Below the pieces are notes generated by a model that was not told where the DNA came from, made no database searches, and saw only the letters and a list, made by a program, of their open reading frames with translations. The translations under genes were made by a program, and so were the position numbers. This document shows positions 19,101 to 28,069 of a DNA stretch of 64,000 bases, one piece after another. The stretch is from Lentinula raphanica (Eukaryota > Basidiomycota > Agaricomycetes > Agaricales > Omphalotaceae): positions 186,001 through 250,000 of the forward strand of contig JANVFP010000007.1 of NCBI GenBank assembly GCA_027919835.1, written 5' to 3'. Numbering within the stretch: position 1 is the first letter of the stretch; the number at the start of each line of letters is the position of its first letter.

Positions 19101-21625
19101 ATGTCAGTGGGGAGTTCGTCGATATGTGGAATGTCACCAAAAACATCAGCGAACTCTTCCTTGATAGCATTCGAAAGCTTCTCCTGCTTGACCTTGAATT
19201 CGAGCTGCTCGATGCGGGCTTTAACTGCCGCGACGACATTGAACGGTGCCACTGGTTCTGAAGTGAAACGGTCAGGGTATTTCCGAACAAAATCTTTTAG
19301 TTCTTTCATAAGGAATTTCTTCCATAACAACGTATCTTCGAGTAAATGGTCTTGTTGCTCTTTGATTTGAGAAGGCGAAGGTACAGGAGGTATCACGACA
19401 GGGGGAACAGGATGAAGGAGGTCAAAGGAAGAATTATTGGCAAGAATAGCACGTTTAGCGTAATCGATGGTAAGCGAATTGTGAGAAAGGAACGGAAGTC
19501 CAAGAATCATGGGGTGACACAGAGAAGGAAGAATCAAGGCGCGAACCGTCTTGGAACGCCACAAGTCAGAGGGATCACGAAGAGAAACTTTACAGTACAG
19601 GGATGCAGTGAAAATCTGGGGGCTGCCGTCGGACATTGCGAGAGTCATTGAGCGGGGAGACGGCAGTTTGAAAGACCTCAAACCTAGAGAGCGCACGAGT
19701 TCAGTGTCAATCAAAACGAACGGGCAACCGTCATCAATGAGCAAGAGCTTGGAACAAGTTTGCGACGCGTCATTGCCTTGTAGCTCAGCGCGCCAGAGAA
19801 GGTGAGGTTCAAAAAATGGCATTTCAGAACTCACGGTAACAATGTCAGGGTTTCCAGAAGGAGCAGAGGCTTGTGGCACCGCGGCGACAACGGAAGAACT
19901 TGCCACAGTCGGTGTGAAGCCCTCGTCGCTGCGTCGACGCTTCGAAGGACCAGCGGACATGGATTCAGAGAGAGACCGACGACGAGCAGAGTCGGCAGTA
20001 TGTGCGACACGGATGTTTTCTTCTTCTCCTTCGGAGATGAGGAGTTCCTGTTCTACGAAGTCCGACCATCGGCCCTTCCTGGGAACCAGTGAAGCCACCG
20101 CTTTGGACGAGCGAGGAGCAGCAGGTGTAAAGGTGGTCGAGGCAGGCGTGGAGTGTGCAGCGTGTGAGAAGGAATCCGAGTACAAGGAGGTGTCCTGAAC
20201 CACGCTGGACACTGGGAAGGTGCCGTAGGGACTGACAGACGCGGTAGCAGGAGTAGAGTAGACAGACGCGGCAGCGGGGACGGAAGGAATGTTCTCAAAC
20301 ATCGAAATGTCATCAAGGATGGGGCGCGAAGAAATCGAGGAGACAGCGGGAACGTCAGGGATGGCCTTTAAAAGTGCGTTATACGTGATAGCACAGCCCT
20401 TTGCCTTGTGGATCTCGATTGCTTTGTTGATCATGTTCATCGTGGGGGGACGGTAGGGTACTTCGAGCTGTATACCTGGACAGGTAGGATCGGTGGAACG
20501 ATGTCCAGCCCATCCTGTACGACAACGGTAGCAGGCCTCGATAAGATCGAGGAGACGCTTGTCGCTGTCGGACAACCGACCAGCACGATGTCCGTTCTTC
20601 AAGTTGGGATGTGTCTTTGAGCGATGAGCGAGTTCAGCGATCTCGTTGACGAGGTTATAGCCTGACTGATTAGAGGCAGGATGCGAGCGTTGTGATGATG
20701 AAGGGGCCGAAGAATGAGGGGCAGGGTGGGAGGAGGTAGAAGATGTGTGAGAACCATGAGGAAATCTAGGGTGTCGCCACTTCGAACGAGCCTCGAAATC
20801 TATAACGCCAGTGATCCATTCATCGAGGACGGTGGTGGGTGAGATATCCAGGCGCTCGTAAATCAGGTCATCACGAAACGCCTTGATGAGTCCGTCAGAC
20901 ATGAGAGCAAGCATTTGCTTGTCATCGTAGAAGTAGTTCGTGTCCTTTAACTCAACGTTCAAGGTTTGGACCTCGCCGACATAGTCAGCAAAGGCACCAG
21001 CACCGGTCCCTTTCATGTGCGCTTTAGACCGCATATCAGCAACCTTGCTTGGCCAGAGAGACCCGAGGAAGGTGTCGCGGACAGCGTTGATGAACTCGTC
21101 GAGTGGCATAGCAACAAGCTTCTGAGTATTCTTGAACCATCGGTAAGATGTGGGGTAGCCATGCCAGGCTTCAGCCCAGACCTCCTTGATCTCGGCCAAG
21201 TCTGTGATCTTGTTAAGCTTAACGTGTTTGGCGATGGCGTCTTTCAAGTCTCCGTGGTCAAAGATGTCCCACATGGGTTTGTTCAAGACTCGAGGGCTCA
21301 AGTTTTTGCCATTGCCATAATCGAGGTGGCCGTTTGCACTGACGCGGGTAGCCATGAGATGATCTTCGTCGCAGTCAGAAAGAGAGGGTTCAGATACGTG
21401 AGACGGTGAGGGAGGAGGAGAAGATGTCCGAGACGGTGAGGGTGGGGAAGAGGGCGGCGCAAGAGGATTCAAGGACTCAAGGTCCTCAGAGATGGGAGTG
21501 GGAGGTAAAGAGGAAATGTCCGATGTAGACGGGGTTGCCTGATTTGAACCAGAAGGAACGTTTGTATGGGAGCGTGTACGAGGAGCCAGGGTCTGTGTGT
21601 CATGAGAGAGATTAGTCAAGCACAT
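16133..21625 (-). CDS. Chromovirus Gag-Pol polyprotein with chromodomain (1830 aa)
   Basis: Gag fills about residues 100-330. A zinc knuckle with wide spacing (C-X2-C-X6-H-X6-C) lies near residue 363. The protease has IDDGCPFVLID near residue 630; the serine of the usual DSG is replaced by Asp, a kind of change often seen in fungal gypsy elements. Reverse transcriptase has VYLDD near 1008. RNase H has ITDASDYRSGG near 1163. Integrase follows, with an H-H-C-C head near 1390 and the catalytic residues in AIDFIG, VSDRDKLF and ETDGSSERS (about 1460-1550). The last 60 residues form a chromodomain (YEVERILDSRR, FLVRWVG, DRWL) that should direct integration to marked chromatin. Gag and Pol share one frame with no frameshift. 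Confidence 0.95.
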   Translation of the reverse strand: MCLTNLSHDTQTLAPRTRSHTNVPSGSNQATPSTSDISSLPPTPISEDLESLNPLAPPSSPPSPSRTSSPPPSPSHVSEPSLSDCDEDHLMATRVSANGHLDYGNGKNLSPRVLNKPMWDIFDHGDLKDAIAKHVKLNKITDLAEIKEVWAEAWHGYPTSYRWFKNTQKLVAMPLDEFINAVRDTFLGSLWPSKVADMRSKAHMKGTGAGAFADYVGEVQTLNVELKDTNYFYDDKQMLALMSDGLIKAFRDDLIYERLDISPTTVLDEWITGVIDFEARSKWRHPRFPHGSHTSSTSSHPAPHSSAPSSSQRSHPASNQSGYNLVNEIAELAHRSKTHPNLKNGHRAGRLSDSDKRLLDLIEACYRCRTGWAGHRSTDPTCPGIQLEVPYRPPTMNMINKAIEIHKAKGCAITYNALLKAIPDVPAVSSISSRPILDDISMFENIPSVPAAASVYSTPATASVSPYGTFPVSSVVQDTSLYSDSFSHAAHSTPASTTFTPAAPRSSKAVASLVPRKGRWSDFVEQELLISEGEEENIRVAHTADSARRRSLSESMSAGPSKRRRSDEGFTPTVASSSVVAAVPQASAPSGNPDIVTVSSEMPFFEPHLLWRAELQGNDASQTCSKLLLIDDGCPFVLIDTELVRSLGLRSFKLPSPRSMTLAMSDGSPQIFTASLYCKVSLRDPSDLWRSKTVRALILPSLCHPMILGLPFLSHNSLTIDYAKRAILANNSSFDLLHPVPPVVIPPVPSPSQIKEQQDHLLEDTLLWKKFLMKELKDFVRKYPDRFTSEPVAPFNVVAAVKARIEQLEFKVKQEKLSNAIKEEFADVFGDIPHIDELPTDINCKVKLKQADTVLHTRGYASPRKFKEAWSVLIQKHLDAGRIRPSSSSSCSPAFLIPKADPNALPRWVNDFRKLNANTVPDRHPLPRIDTILADCAKGKIFGKMDMTDSFFQTRMDPDSIPLVAVQTPLGLYEWTVMPQGLRNAPAIQQRRVTQALRPFIGRFCHVYLDDIIIWSKSMEEHDHHVRQILQALRKNKLFCNARKCLFFQTELDFLGHHISADGISAQVQKCEAILSYPTPTSASEVRRFLGMVRFVAGYLHNLADYTALLTPLTRKEYDKRFPVWTPDHDAAFQSVKELVVSRSVLTTIDHENPGNNKLFLITDASDYRSGGVLMWGETLDTARPVAFDSAQFSKCELNYPVHEKELLAIVRCLRKWRADCLGMKVHVLTDHRTLENFNSQKELSRRQLRWQEELSQFELEIAYIKGEDNPAADALSRIRCGALPSDPANQETPVTLESALAVEEDPIDVASWKTNPFLCASILSLSSDASLLRQIKDGYTGDPFIDKILHGGSLVPGVTKKDGLWYVHDRLYIPGVGNIREDLFHLAHDTCGHFGADKTYALLSDSFYWPSMRTHLYKKYIPGCEACQRNKDRTSTASKGPLHPLPVPDGRGDSVAIDFIGPLPEDDGYNCIVTMTDRLGADLKIIPSRLDITAEDFAQLFFNHWYCDNGLPLEIVSDRDKLFVSRFWKSFAKLSGVRLAMSSAYHPETDGSSERSNKTVTQCLRFYVERNQKGWSRALPKVRFDIMNSLNASTGLSMFQLRLGRSPRVFPALISDSTTKTDASSSEKDAEALLAHFVSLERAAKDALTLAKVVQAYQADKNRGPCELYDVGDRVWLTTWHRRDSYKKAGEVRAAKFFPRFDGPYDVTAAHPESSYYTLDMPAHPNVFPSFHVEHLKRFIPNDPALFPGRERHCPTPSLVDGQIEYEVERILDSRRRGRGWQFLVRWVGQAPSEDRWLSYSTLKDCACLDAWVRAGGDGPQDLLASVKA

Positions 21626-21799
21626 CGTAAGAAGGCGAGACGTAGGGTAGACGATTGAACAGAGATAAAGTCCGTTGTCGGACGCGAGTCAAGACAGTGA
21701 TAAGGTGCAAGGCGTGATCAAGTGTGGTACGTGATTTTCCTCTTCAGCGTGAAGCAGGAAACAAGTGCCTTTTTGGCTCGAGCCACAAAAGGGTACAGA

Positions 21800-21881
21800 G
21801 ACAGTGAAAACAGTGATGGCCGACACAACAGTGTCACGGCGACAGTGAAAACAGAGATAGCCGACACCACGGTGTCACGGC
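21800..21881 (-). repeat. Two 41-base tandem repeats in the chromovirus leader
   Basis: Units 21800-21840 and 21841-21881 are similar. Each contains a GACAC/GTGTC inverted pair that could fold into a hairpin in the RNA. They lie between the 5' LTR and the Gag-Pol start. Confidence 0.75.
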
Positions 21882-22127
21882 GAACGAGGAGAGAAGAACG
21901 GTGAACAAGAAACGGAGGGCGTGTGGATGATGCGATGACGAGAAACAGCGAATTCAACAAAAGTTGAGTATATGCGCGCCGAAGACGCAGAAAACGACTT
22001 TATTTGGCCTCGCCCGTTAGGCGAGATCGATTTAGGTAACAGCGAGTTTAATAATAAGATGAAAAAAAAAGGAAGACGTCGAGGAGGAGGGGGGGAGAGG
22101 TTGTGGTTATAGAACTCAAAAAAAAAG

Positions 22128-22349
22128 TGGAAACACACCGTAAGGTGTGAACACTCACGAAGACTCAGAGATTGAGTAGACCACAATATGCTATTGAGAG
22201 CGATATGAGAGCAGAGGTAACAACAGAGATGGAAGTAAGAAGTAAAGAAGGAAGTCATGTACGTAGCGAGAATAGGTATCTTATATAGTGTGTATCACGT
22301 GAGCGTGTATCTGTCTAGCATTTGGTAAACGAGTAAGTACGCGTTTGCA
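22128..22349 (-). repeat. 5' LTR of the chromovirus (222 bases)
   Basis: It matches 15795-16016 at every position I compared. On the minus strand TATATAAGA lies about 60 bases from the start and is a plausible TATA box. It is followed on the plus strand by ATATA, the right copy of the target duplication. Confidence 0.95.
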
Positions 22350-22400
22350 ATATACTAGTTCGCCATCATTCTGCACCCCAAGGGTCATCTTTCCAAATTT

Positions 22401-22448
22401 CAATACATAAAGCCTCATACGAACTATTTCCCTCCCTCAGAGCTGGTC
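22401..22448 (+). promoter_or_regulatory. Shared core promoter block (copy B)
   Basis: CAATACATAAAGCC followed by a pyrimidine-rich tract and CAGAGCTGGTCTC, in the order seen upstream of copies A and C. Confidence 0.5.
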
Positions 22449-22565
22449 TCTGGTCTCCTTTTACCTTGTACAATCACCGCACTTCTTCGGAAACGTCCAA
22501 CGCCTCTCAACACTTTCGTCAATCTTCTTTTCGGAAGTCCAATCGTATTGCGAGTCAGTGCTATC

Positions 22566-23431
22566 ATGACTCGTTCAACCACTCGAGCGTTAGCTATCTT
22601 GTTTCTTAGCGGAGTCTTCAACCGCCCTCGCGGCTCCTACTTCGTTATCCCCCCACTTAACAAGCATCACTCCGACTTCGAACGCTTCACCAACTCCGAA
22701 ATCGTGTCCCAGACTAAGATCACTGTCTGGAAGTGTCCCGATCCCGAAAGCTGCTACGCATCAACGTCGTGGAACTCATGCCATTATTGTTCCTCGACGA
22801 TTAGTATGTCTCTTCTTCGCTCAGCACTCTGAGTATATCTTGTAACCATTATCTCAGGATAGTGATGCCATTAAGCCCTCAGAGTGCAATGATAACAGTA
22901 GGGATGTAAGTCGCCTTCTCGAGCTTCATATGCTATGCTATATCTTAGCTCATTGTCCGCATCGCGTATACTGTTTTCTTTATGTAGGCCACTCTCTCGG
23001 GCCTTGTCCACTTGGAGGCCCGAGATGATCATGACTCGGACTCAGAAGATTGGGAGATCATGTCCAAGTTAGATTTGGGACCAGAATCAGACTCGGACTC
23101 TGAGTTGGAGAATTGGGAGAAATTGCCATTGAAGCCAGTCCCTGTGCCAAGACCCCAGTTGAACCGGAATGAACTTCCAGTGGCACCAGAAGTTGCGTCT
23201 CCAGATACGGTGACCAGTGATCACTGCCATCTGGCGCGAGATCTTTTCTCAATCAACGATTGGATAAGTTCGGCATCGTCTTTCGCCTCAAGGGCGATCT
23301 ATCCTATACATAAAGCATCAGATGAATCATACCTTCCCCCCAGAGCTGGTCTCCCCTTACCTTGTACAACCAAAGCACTTTTCTTCTTCCCCGGAAACGT
23401 TCAACACCTGTTTTCATCGCCGCTTCCTTGA
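22566..23431 (+). pseudogene. Small secreted protein, family copy B (frameshifted and fused at its 3' end)
   Basis: The homologous exons are 22566-22803, 22858-22905 and from 22988. Within the signal-peptide codons, exon 1 is two bases shorter than copies A and C. This shifts the frame, so the annotated ATG frame ends at 22830-22832. Past the lesion the family frame resumes, with recognisable SCPRL and THQRR segments. Exon 3 begins like the family (VHLEARD) but then becomes a different acidic sequence (SDSEDWE, SDSELENWE). Its frame runs to 23431, reading from about 23272 into sequence homologous to the upstream region of copy C. It has therefore lost its own 3' end, probably by recombination between tandem copies. 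Confidence 0.7.
23304..23355 (+). promoter_or_regulatory. Shared core promoter block (copy C)
   Basis: CTATACATAAAGC followed by a C-rich tract and CAGAGCTGGTCTCC. It lies inside the read-through frame of copy B exon 3. Confidence 0.5.
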
Positions 23432-23468
23432 ATCTCCATTTCGGAAATCCACTCGTACTACTGCTATC

Positions 23469-24302
23469 ATGACTCGTTCAACCACTCGAGCGTTAGCTGT
23501 CTTGTTTCTCAGCGGAGTTATCTCTTCCGCTCTCGCCGCTCCTACTTCGTTACCCACCCACTCAACGAGCGTCACTCCGACCTCGAACGCTCCACCAGTC
23601 GAGTCGAAATCATGTCCCAGAATGAAATCACCCTCTGGTAGTGGCCCGACACCGAAAGCCACTCCGCACCAACGTCGTCCAGTGGGACATGTCAATACTC
23701 TTACTCGACGAGCAGTACGTTTCTTCTCTAACGCTCAGTGCTTTGGAAGACATATGTATAACCATTGTACCAGAACGGTGATAATTCTGTGACTGCCCAG
23801 AACTCGGAGCACAGTCACAGTGAGAGCCCGGACGTGAGTGGATCCTTGGTCTCATGCTGATCTTCGAACTTGGTTTTTCTGATTGTCGGCACAATGTGCG
23901 GATCTTCCCCTGTAGACCCGTGGCTCGGTCATGGTCAAATCGGAGGATCGAGCTGAGATCAGTGATTCTGGCGCACAGAGTCTGCCTGCTGCCGACTGTC
24001 CTGACGAACCGGAGGATGCGCGCACTCTGAAGCGTATCAAGGAGCACGCGCAAGAGGCTCTGAATCGCGGTTGGAGTGACCAGGTACTGAGAGACGGCGT
24101 GATGGCGAGCCTCGACGACCTGATAAAACGCAGAGACACATCAGAGACGGTTAGGGACAATCCTAGAAGGGAGTTGGCCTGGCTTAAGAGAAAGGTATAT
24201 GAAAGGAATGTTGAGAAGTATGAAGAAGACCTGAGTCGATGGCAGAATCAAACCTGGGATGAAAAGATGGAAAGTATAGCGGAGGTCTTGAAGCACAGCT
24301 AA
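23469..24302 (+). CDS. Small secreted protein, family copy C (230 aa, function unknown)
   Basis: Exons are 23469-23714, 23774-23833 and 23916-24302, joined in phase 0 like copy A. A signal peptide (MTRSTTRALAVLFLSG, cleavage after ALAA) is followed by a Ser/Thr/Pro-rich region, HQRR at residues 67-70 and a second dibasic site (TRRA) near 80. The C-terminal 110 residues are helical and highly charged, with DEPEDARTLKRIKE and DTSETVRDN aligning to DEPQDVRRLQILK and DTSEAVQDD in copy A. This half of the protein is the best conserved. A secreted, Kex2-processed product is an inference; no enzyme motif is visible. Confidence 0.75.
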
Positions 24303-24630
24303 GACCCGAGCGTCAAGGACAGTACTTAGTCGTGATCGAGGACTTGGAGAGGGATGAAGAGAAGAGTTGTCTTGTTTTGTATGAAATACATTTATGTGCT
24401 CGCTGGTTGACACAAAGTTGTATGAACGATAAGATCGAATCGTTTTTGTGTCTCCGAAATTGAGCGTGAGGTAGATTGACGCTAGTGAGGAATGAATGCG
24501 TATATCACCCCCAGGGGCCCCTAGAGATTCCACGATTCCTCACGCGCACGATCCCATTCGATTATAAAATGGGATTGGCGCCCAGATTGCCGCTGTTCAT
24601 CCCAACACAATCAAGTTGGATCAACCTCTG
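24303..24630. other. Intergenic with a palindromic TATA element
   Basis: ATCCCATT (24551-24558) and AATGGGAT (24568-24575) form a perfect 8-base inverted repeat that encloses TATAAAA (24563-24569). This lies about 60 bases before the ATG at 24631. I see nothing else here. Confidence 0.6.
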
Positions 24631-25403
24631 ATGCAAATCGCAAGAATATATATCCTCCGGCATGGAGAGACGGACGAGAACAGGGCACATATCATCCAAG
24701 GACAGAGAGATACGTTGTTGAATGAGGCTGGGAGAAGACAGGCGGCGTTGGCGAGGGATGTTTTTAAAGATGTGGATCTAGATATCGTGTTTAGCAGTGA
24801 TTTAAAGAGAGCCAACGAGGTGAGTGCTGTGCAAGATCTCCAAGAACGTTCATCGAAGTAACTTTGTAGACTGCAGAGATCATCATGAACGGCCATCCCA
24901 ATCGAGATAAGATCACACTGGTCAAGGAAAAGCGACTACGAGAACGCGTTCGTCTTTGCTTGTTGTTCAAACAAGGCAGATTACTCATGTTACACAAGTG
25001 TTTAGGAAAGCTCGAAGGAAAACATCTATCCGAAAGACATCAGCAAACTGGAATAGATGAAACGGCAGAAAGTGTGGCATCCTTCCTCAAACGCGCCTTG
25101 TCCTGGTGGGATACAGATATCGCCGCAGGTTTAACCGACACAGCAGGCACGCCTCATGAAGTCCTAGTGGTGTCTCACGGAGGATTCATTAGCAGCTTGG
25201 TGAAGAACCTGATCTCGAGTGGTAGAGTTGAGGCAGAAGCAGGGCAAGTGACGAACTGGACGTGCTTGAATCTTTCCATCACGACGATAGAGATGGAAGA
25301 GGGGTCAAAACCGAGGCTGGTTAGATATTCGGATATCTCGCATTTGCAGACAGAGGAGTTGGTGCAGTATAATGCGGATGTTCTCAAAGCAGCAGGGTTC
25401 TAA
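24631..25403 (+). CDS. Histidine phosphatase superfamily (phosphoglycerate mutase-like) protein
   Basis: Exons 24631-24819, 24870-24947 and 24999-25403 give 223 residues. The RHGE phosphohistidine motif is in ILRHGETDENR near residue 10. A second catalytic histidine is in VVSHGGFIS in the last third, and SSDLKRANETAEI plus RERCLGKLEG match the core of small broad-specificity phosphatases such as TIGAR-like or SixA-like proteins. The second intron (51 bases, GTTCGT to ACAAG) is open in frame if retained, but removing it restores the conserved RER-C-x-G-x-x-EG block. The substrate cannot be deduced. The start is the first ATG downstream of the TATA element. Confidence 0.85.
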
Positions 25404-25507
25404 ACGTGGGAGAATAGATTACCTAATGTTTTATCGGCCCGATTCAACAGCTTTCTCTATCAAAAGTAGAAGTTAAACGTCAATACCGCATTCCTCCCCC
25501 ATCTCTT

Positions 25508-27689
25508 ATGTCTCCAACAACACCTTCAGAGAGGTCGTCGCTCTTACCCAATGGAGACCGCAGAAATTTCTCTGAATCCGATGACACCTTTTTCCATCGT
25601 ACTTCGCGTCTTTTCAAACTAGAAGGAGAACCCTCGCATCAACAATCTCTTATATTTTTTCTCCTGGGTTCCTGGGTCAACGTCTTGCTCATCTTCGTGC
25701 CCCTCACCATCATAGCCCATAATCTCCACTGGGATGCGGGTCTGCGCTTTTCGTTCAGTTTCCTCTCCATTGTCCCTTTAGCAGCGGTATGTGTATGAGC
25801 GTTTGTTTAAAGTTTCGATCGGTATTCATTGTGTTCGCGATACATAGCTGTTAGGCACTGCAACTGACCAAATGTCAGCTAAGCTAGGTCAAACTCTTGC
25901 TGGATTATTGAACGCCTCGTTTGGGAATGCAGTCGAAATTATTGTGGGCATTGCTGCTCTCTTGCAAGGTTTGTGTCTCCAGCGCTATATGTGTTTCCTC
26001 AATTCAAACTGAACTTGTCGCATAGATCAACTTGTCATCGTACAAAACTCCGTATGTGTGAACCGTATATCAATTAGCTCCGTTTGCTCAACTCTCAAAC
26101 AGTTGCTCGGTTCCATCTTGTCCAATATTCTCCTCGTCCTCGGATGCTCTTTCCTAGCTGGTAAGAAAACCTAAAACGATCTCATAACCAGAGTGGGGTT
26201 CTGACTTTTCCGTATAGCTGGTTTCAAGTTCCAGGAGAGTAATTTCCAAGTAACCGCGGCTCAAGCGTGAGTTCAACTCATCATAATTGACGTGATATTG
26301 ACCCGCTGTACGTGTAACAGGTCCAGTTCTGTATGTTTCTGCGGTCATCATTGTTGAGCGTTTGCTAATATCGGATATCCAGCTAATGACGCTTGCGTGC
26401 ATAACTCTCATCATCCCTGCGGCTTACAACAGTGTCAAAGCACCGGTCGACCACCTTCTTCCGAATGCGTTGAGTGCAAATCCCAGTGTCATAGGTACCA
26501 TCCTTCGGCGCCTTCTTCATCTTTCTTTGGACTCATTGCTATAGACCCAGAGAGATGGAGTGGGCTGTTGATAATCTCAAGGGGAACAGCTATTCTGTTA
26601 CTTGGCGTTTATGTGGCGTATTTATACTTCCAGGTGAGTGCTCGTATACCAGCGTAACAATCCATAAGCTGATACGCGTATCAGCTCAAATCCCATGCAT
26701 ATTTATTCCAAGCTGAAAACGAAGGCGAAGGCGAAGAACCGAAAATGAATATCATCGCTGCTTCTATTTCGTATGTCATGATTGTGTCTGATTGGCGCCT
26801 GAAACCGACATTTCCTTCCCTAAAAAGCCTCTTTGTCGTGACTGTCATCACTGCTTTTACCGCCGATTACTGTGAGTCTTCCTCTTCGTCTTTGCGCGTG
26901 GCCTCTCACTCATCATCTCGAAATATAGTGGTCGCATCTATCGAAGAATTCGCAGATCGTTACCACATCCCAAAACCATTCATTGGACTCATCTTGCTTC
27001 CTATCGTTGTGCGTGTAGTGAATCAATGAGCTGTGATCAATTCAGCGTGGCGCTCATCGTACTGTATTGTGATCATCAGGGGAATGCTGCAGAGCACGTC
27101 ACATCTATCTGGATGGCGCTTAAAGGTCAAATGGAGCTTACCATTGGTATCTGCGTCGGTTCCTCGATTGTGAGTCGGGTTTTTAATGACTATGGCTATG
27201 TGTTGGAAGCTGATCCATGATATGCGGCGAATTGTAGCAAATTGCTGCGTTTGTTGTTCCGCTGCTGGTTATAATTGGATGGATGTGAGTAGCTCGTTGC
27301 TTCTGCTTCTGTTGAGGCAATCTCACCCCTATGGTTTTCACAGCTCCCACCATGAGCTCACGTTGTTCTTTGCTAACTTCGAGGTAATGCTCGACGCTGT
27401 GGATCTGACGATAGTTACGAGAATCTCATCATCCTTCACAGACGATCACGTTCTTCGCGTCCGTTTTCTTGGTCAATACACTGATCCAGTAAGGACATCG
27501 TTCATGTAGAACCTTGTGTGAGCTTGATCACTCATTGCTGTGTCTGCTAGGGATGGCAAATCTAATTACATGGAGGGGCTGATGCTGATCACGCTGTATC
27601 TAGTCATTGCTCTGGCTTGTACGTCTGCTCGATTTTTCTGGGCTAGGATTTATTTGCTAACTTCGTATCTTACAGTCTGGGTATCATAA
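25508..27689 (+). CDS. VCX1: Vacuolar Ca2+/H+ antiporter, VCX1/CAX type (419 aa)
   Basis: It exchanges cytosolic Ca2+ for vacuolar protons. Seventeen exons: 25508-25786, 25848-25968, 26026-26051, 26103-26160, 26218-26266, 26321-26330, 26383-26494, 26545-26633, 26685-26770, 26828-26871, 26929-27008, 27080-27169, 27238-27284, 27344-27383, 27442-27488, 27551-27618, 27676-27689. All phases agree. The two ion-binding repeats are seen in NASFGNAVEIIVG and PIVGNAAEHVTS. ISRGTAILLLGVYVAYLYFQL and QDGKSNYMEGL are also typical of the family. Total length matches yeast VCX1. The N-terminus is short and hydrophilic. One exon is only 10 bases. A short acidic loop with GEGEE follows the fifth or sixth membrane segment. 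Confidence 0.93.
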
Positions 27690-28069
27690 AAAACTCGTCA
27701 CCATGCCCAGGATTCCGTAGCAGCAACCCCTTCGGTCCATTATATCATTTCACCTGCACTGTCATGCTCTCGATACTACCCCGTACCTCGAATATCCTTT
27801 CTCTCACAACCGTCGCGAAACCCCTGCATCCTTCCTTCGCCGAAAATCTATATACATACTTTTTCCTGTTTCCGTTAAAATCATCTAAATACCAGTCGCT
27901 CTTTTTGCCTTACCTTCGATTCTTCTTGAATATACATGTTTCCCTTCACTAAAGTGTATAGTAGCTTTATATATCCGAACCTGTGTAAAATTACAACCTC
28001 AGATGTCGGTTTTTCAAAATATATCATCCCTTTCAAGTTACACCGGACTGAGGAAGGAAGGAAACTACA
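27690..28069. other. Intergenic, AT-rich, 3' of VCX1
   Basis: No gene or RNA is apparent. Confidence 0.5.

Larger units (their letters stand above)
15795..22349 (-). mobile_element. Complete chromodomain Ty3/gypsy retrotransposon (chromovirus)
   Basis: The 6555-base element has 222-base LTRs in which I see no difference, and flanking ATATA duplications at 15790-15794 and 22350-22354. One uninterrupted 1830-codon frame on the minus strand encodes every domain of gag-pol plus a chromodomain. Matching LTRs, an intact frame and a perfect target duplication are what a very recent, possibly still active, insertion looks like. It landed between copies A and B of the secreted-protein family. Confidence 0.97.

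Noticed and set aside
18452..19261. 269-codon open frame on the plus strand
   Set aside because: It lies antisense to the chromovirus reverse transcriptase region, which has all the expected motifs; its own translation has none.
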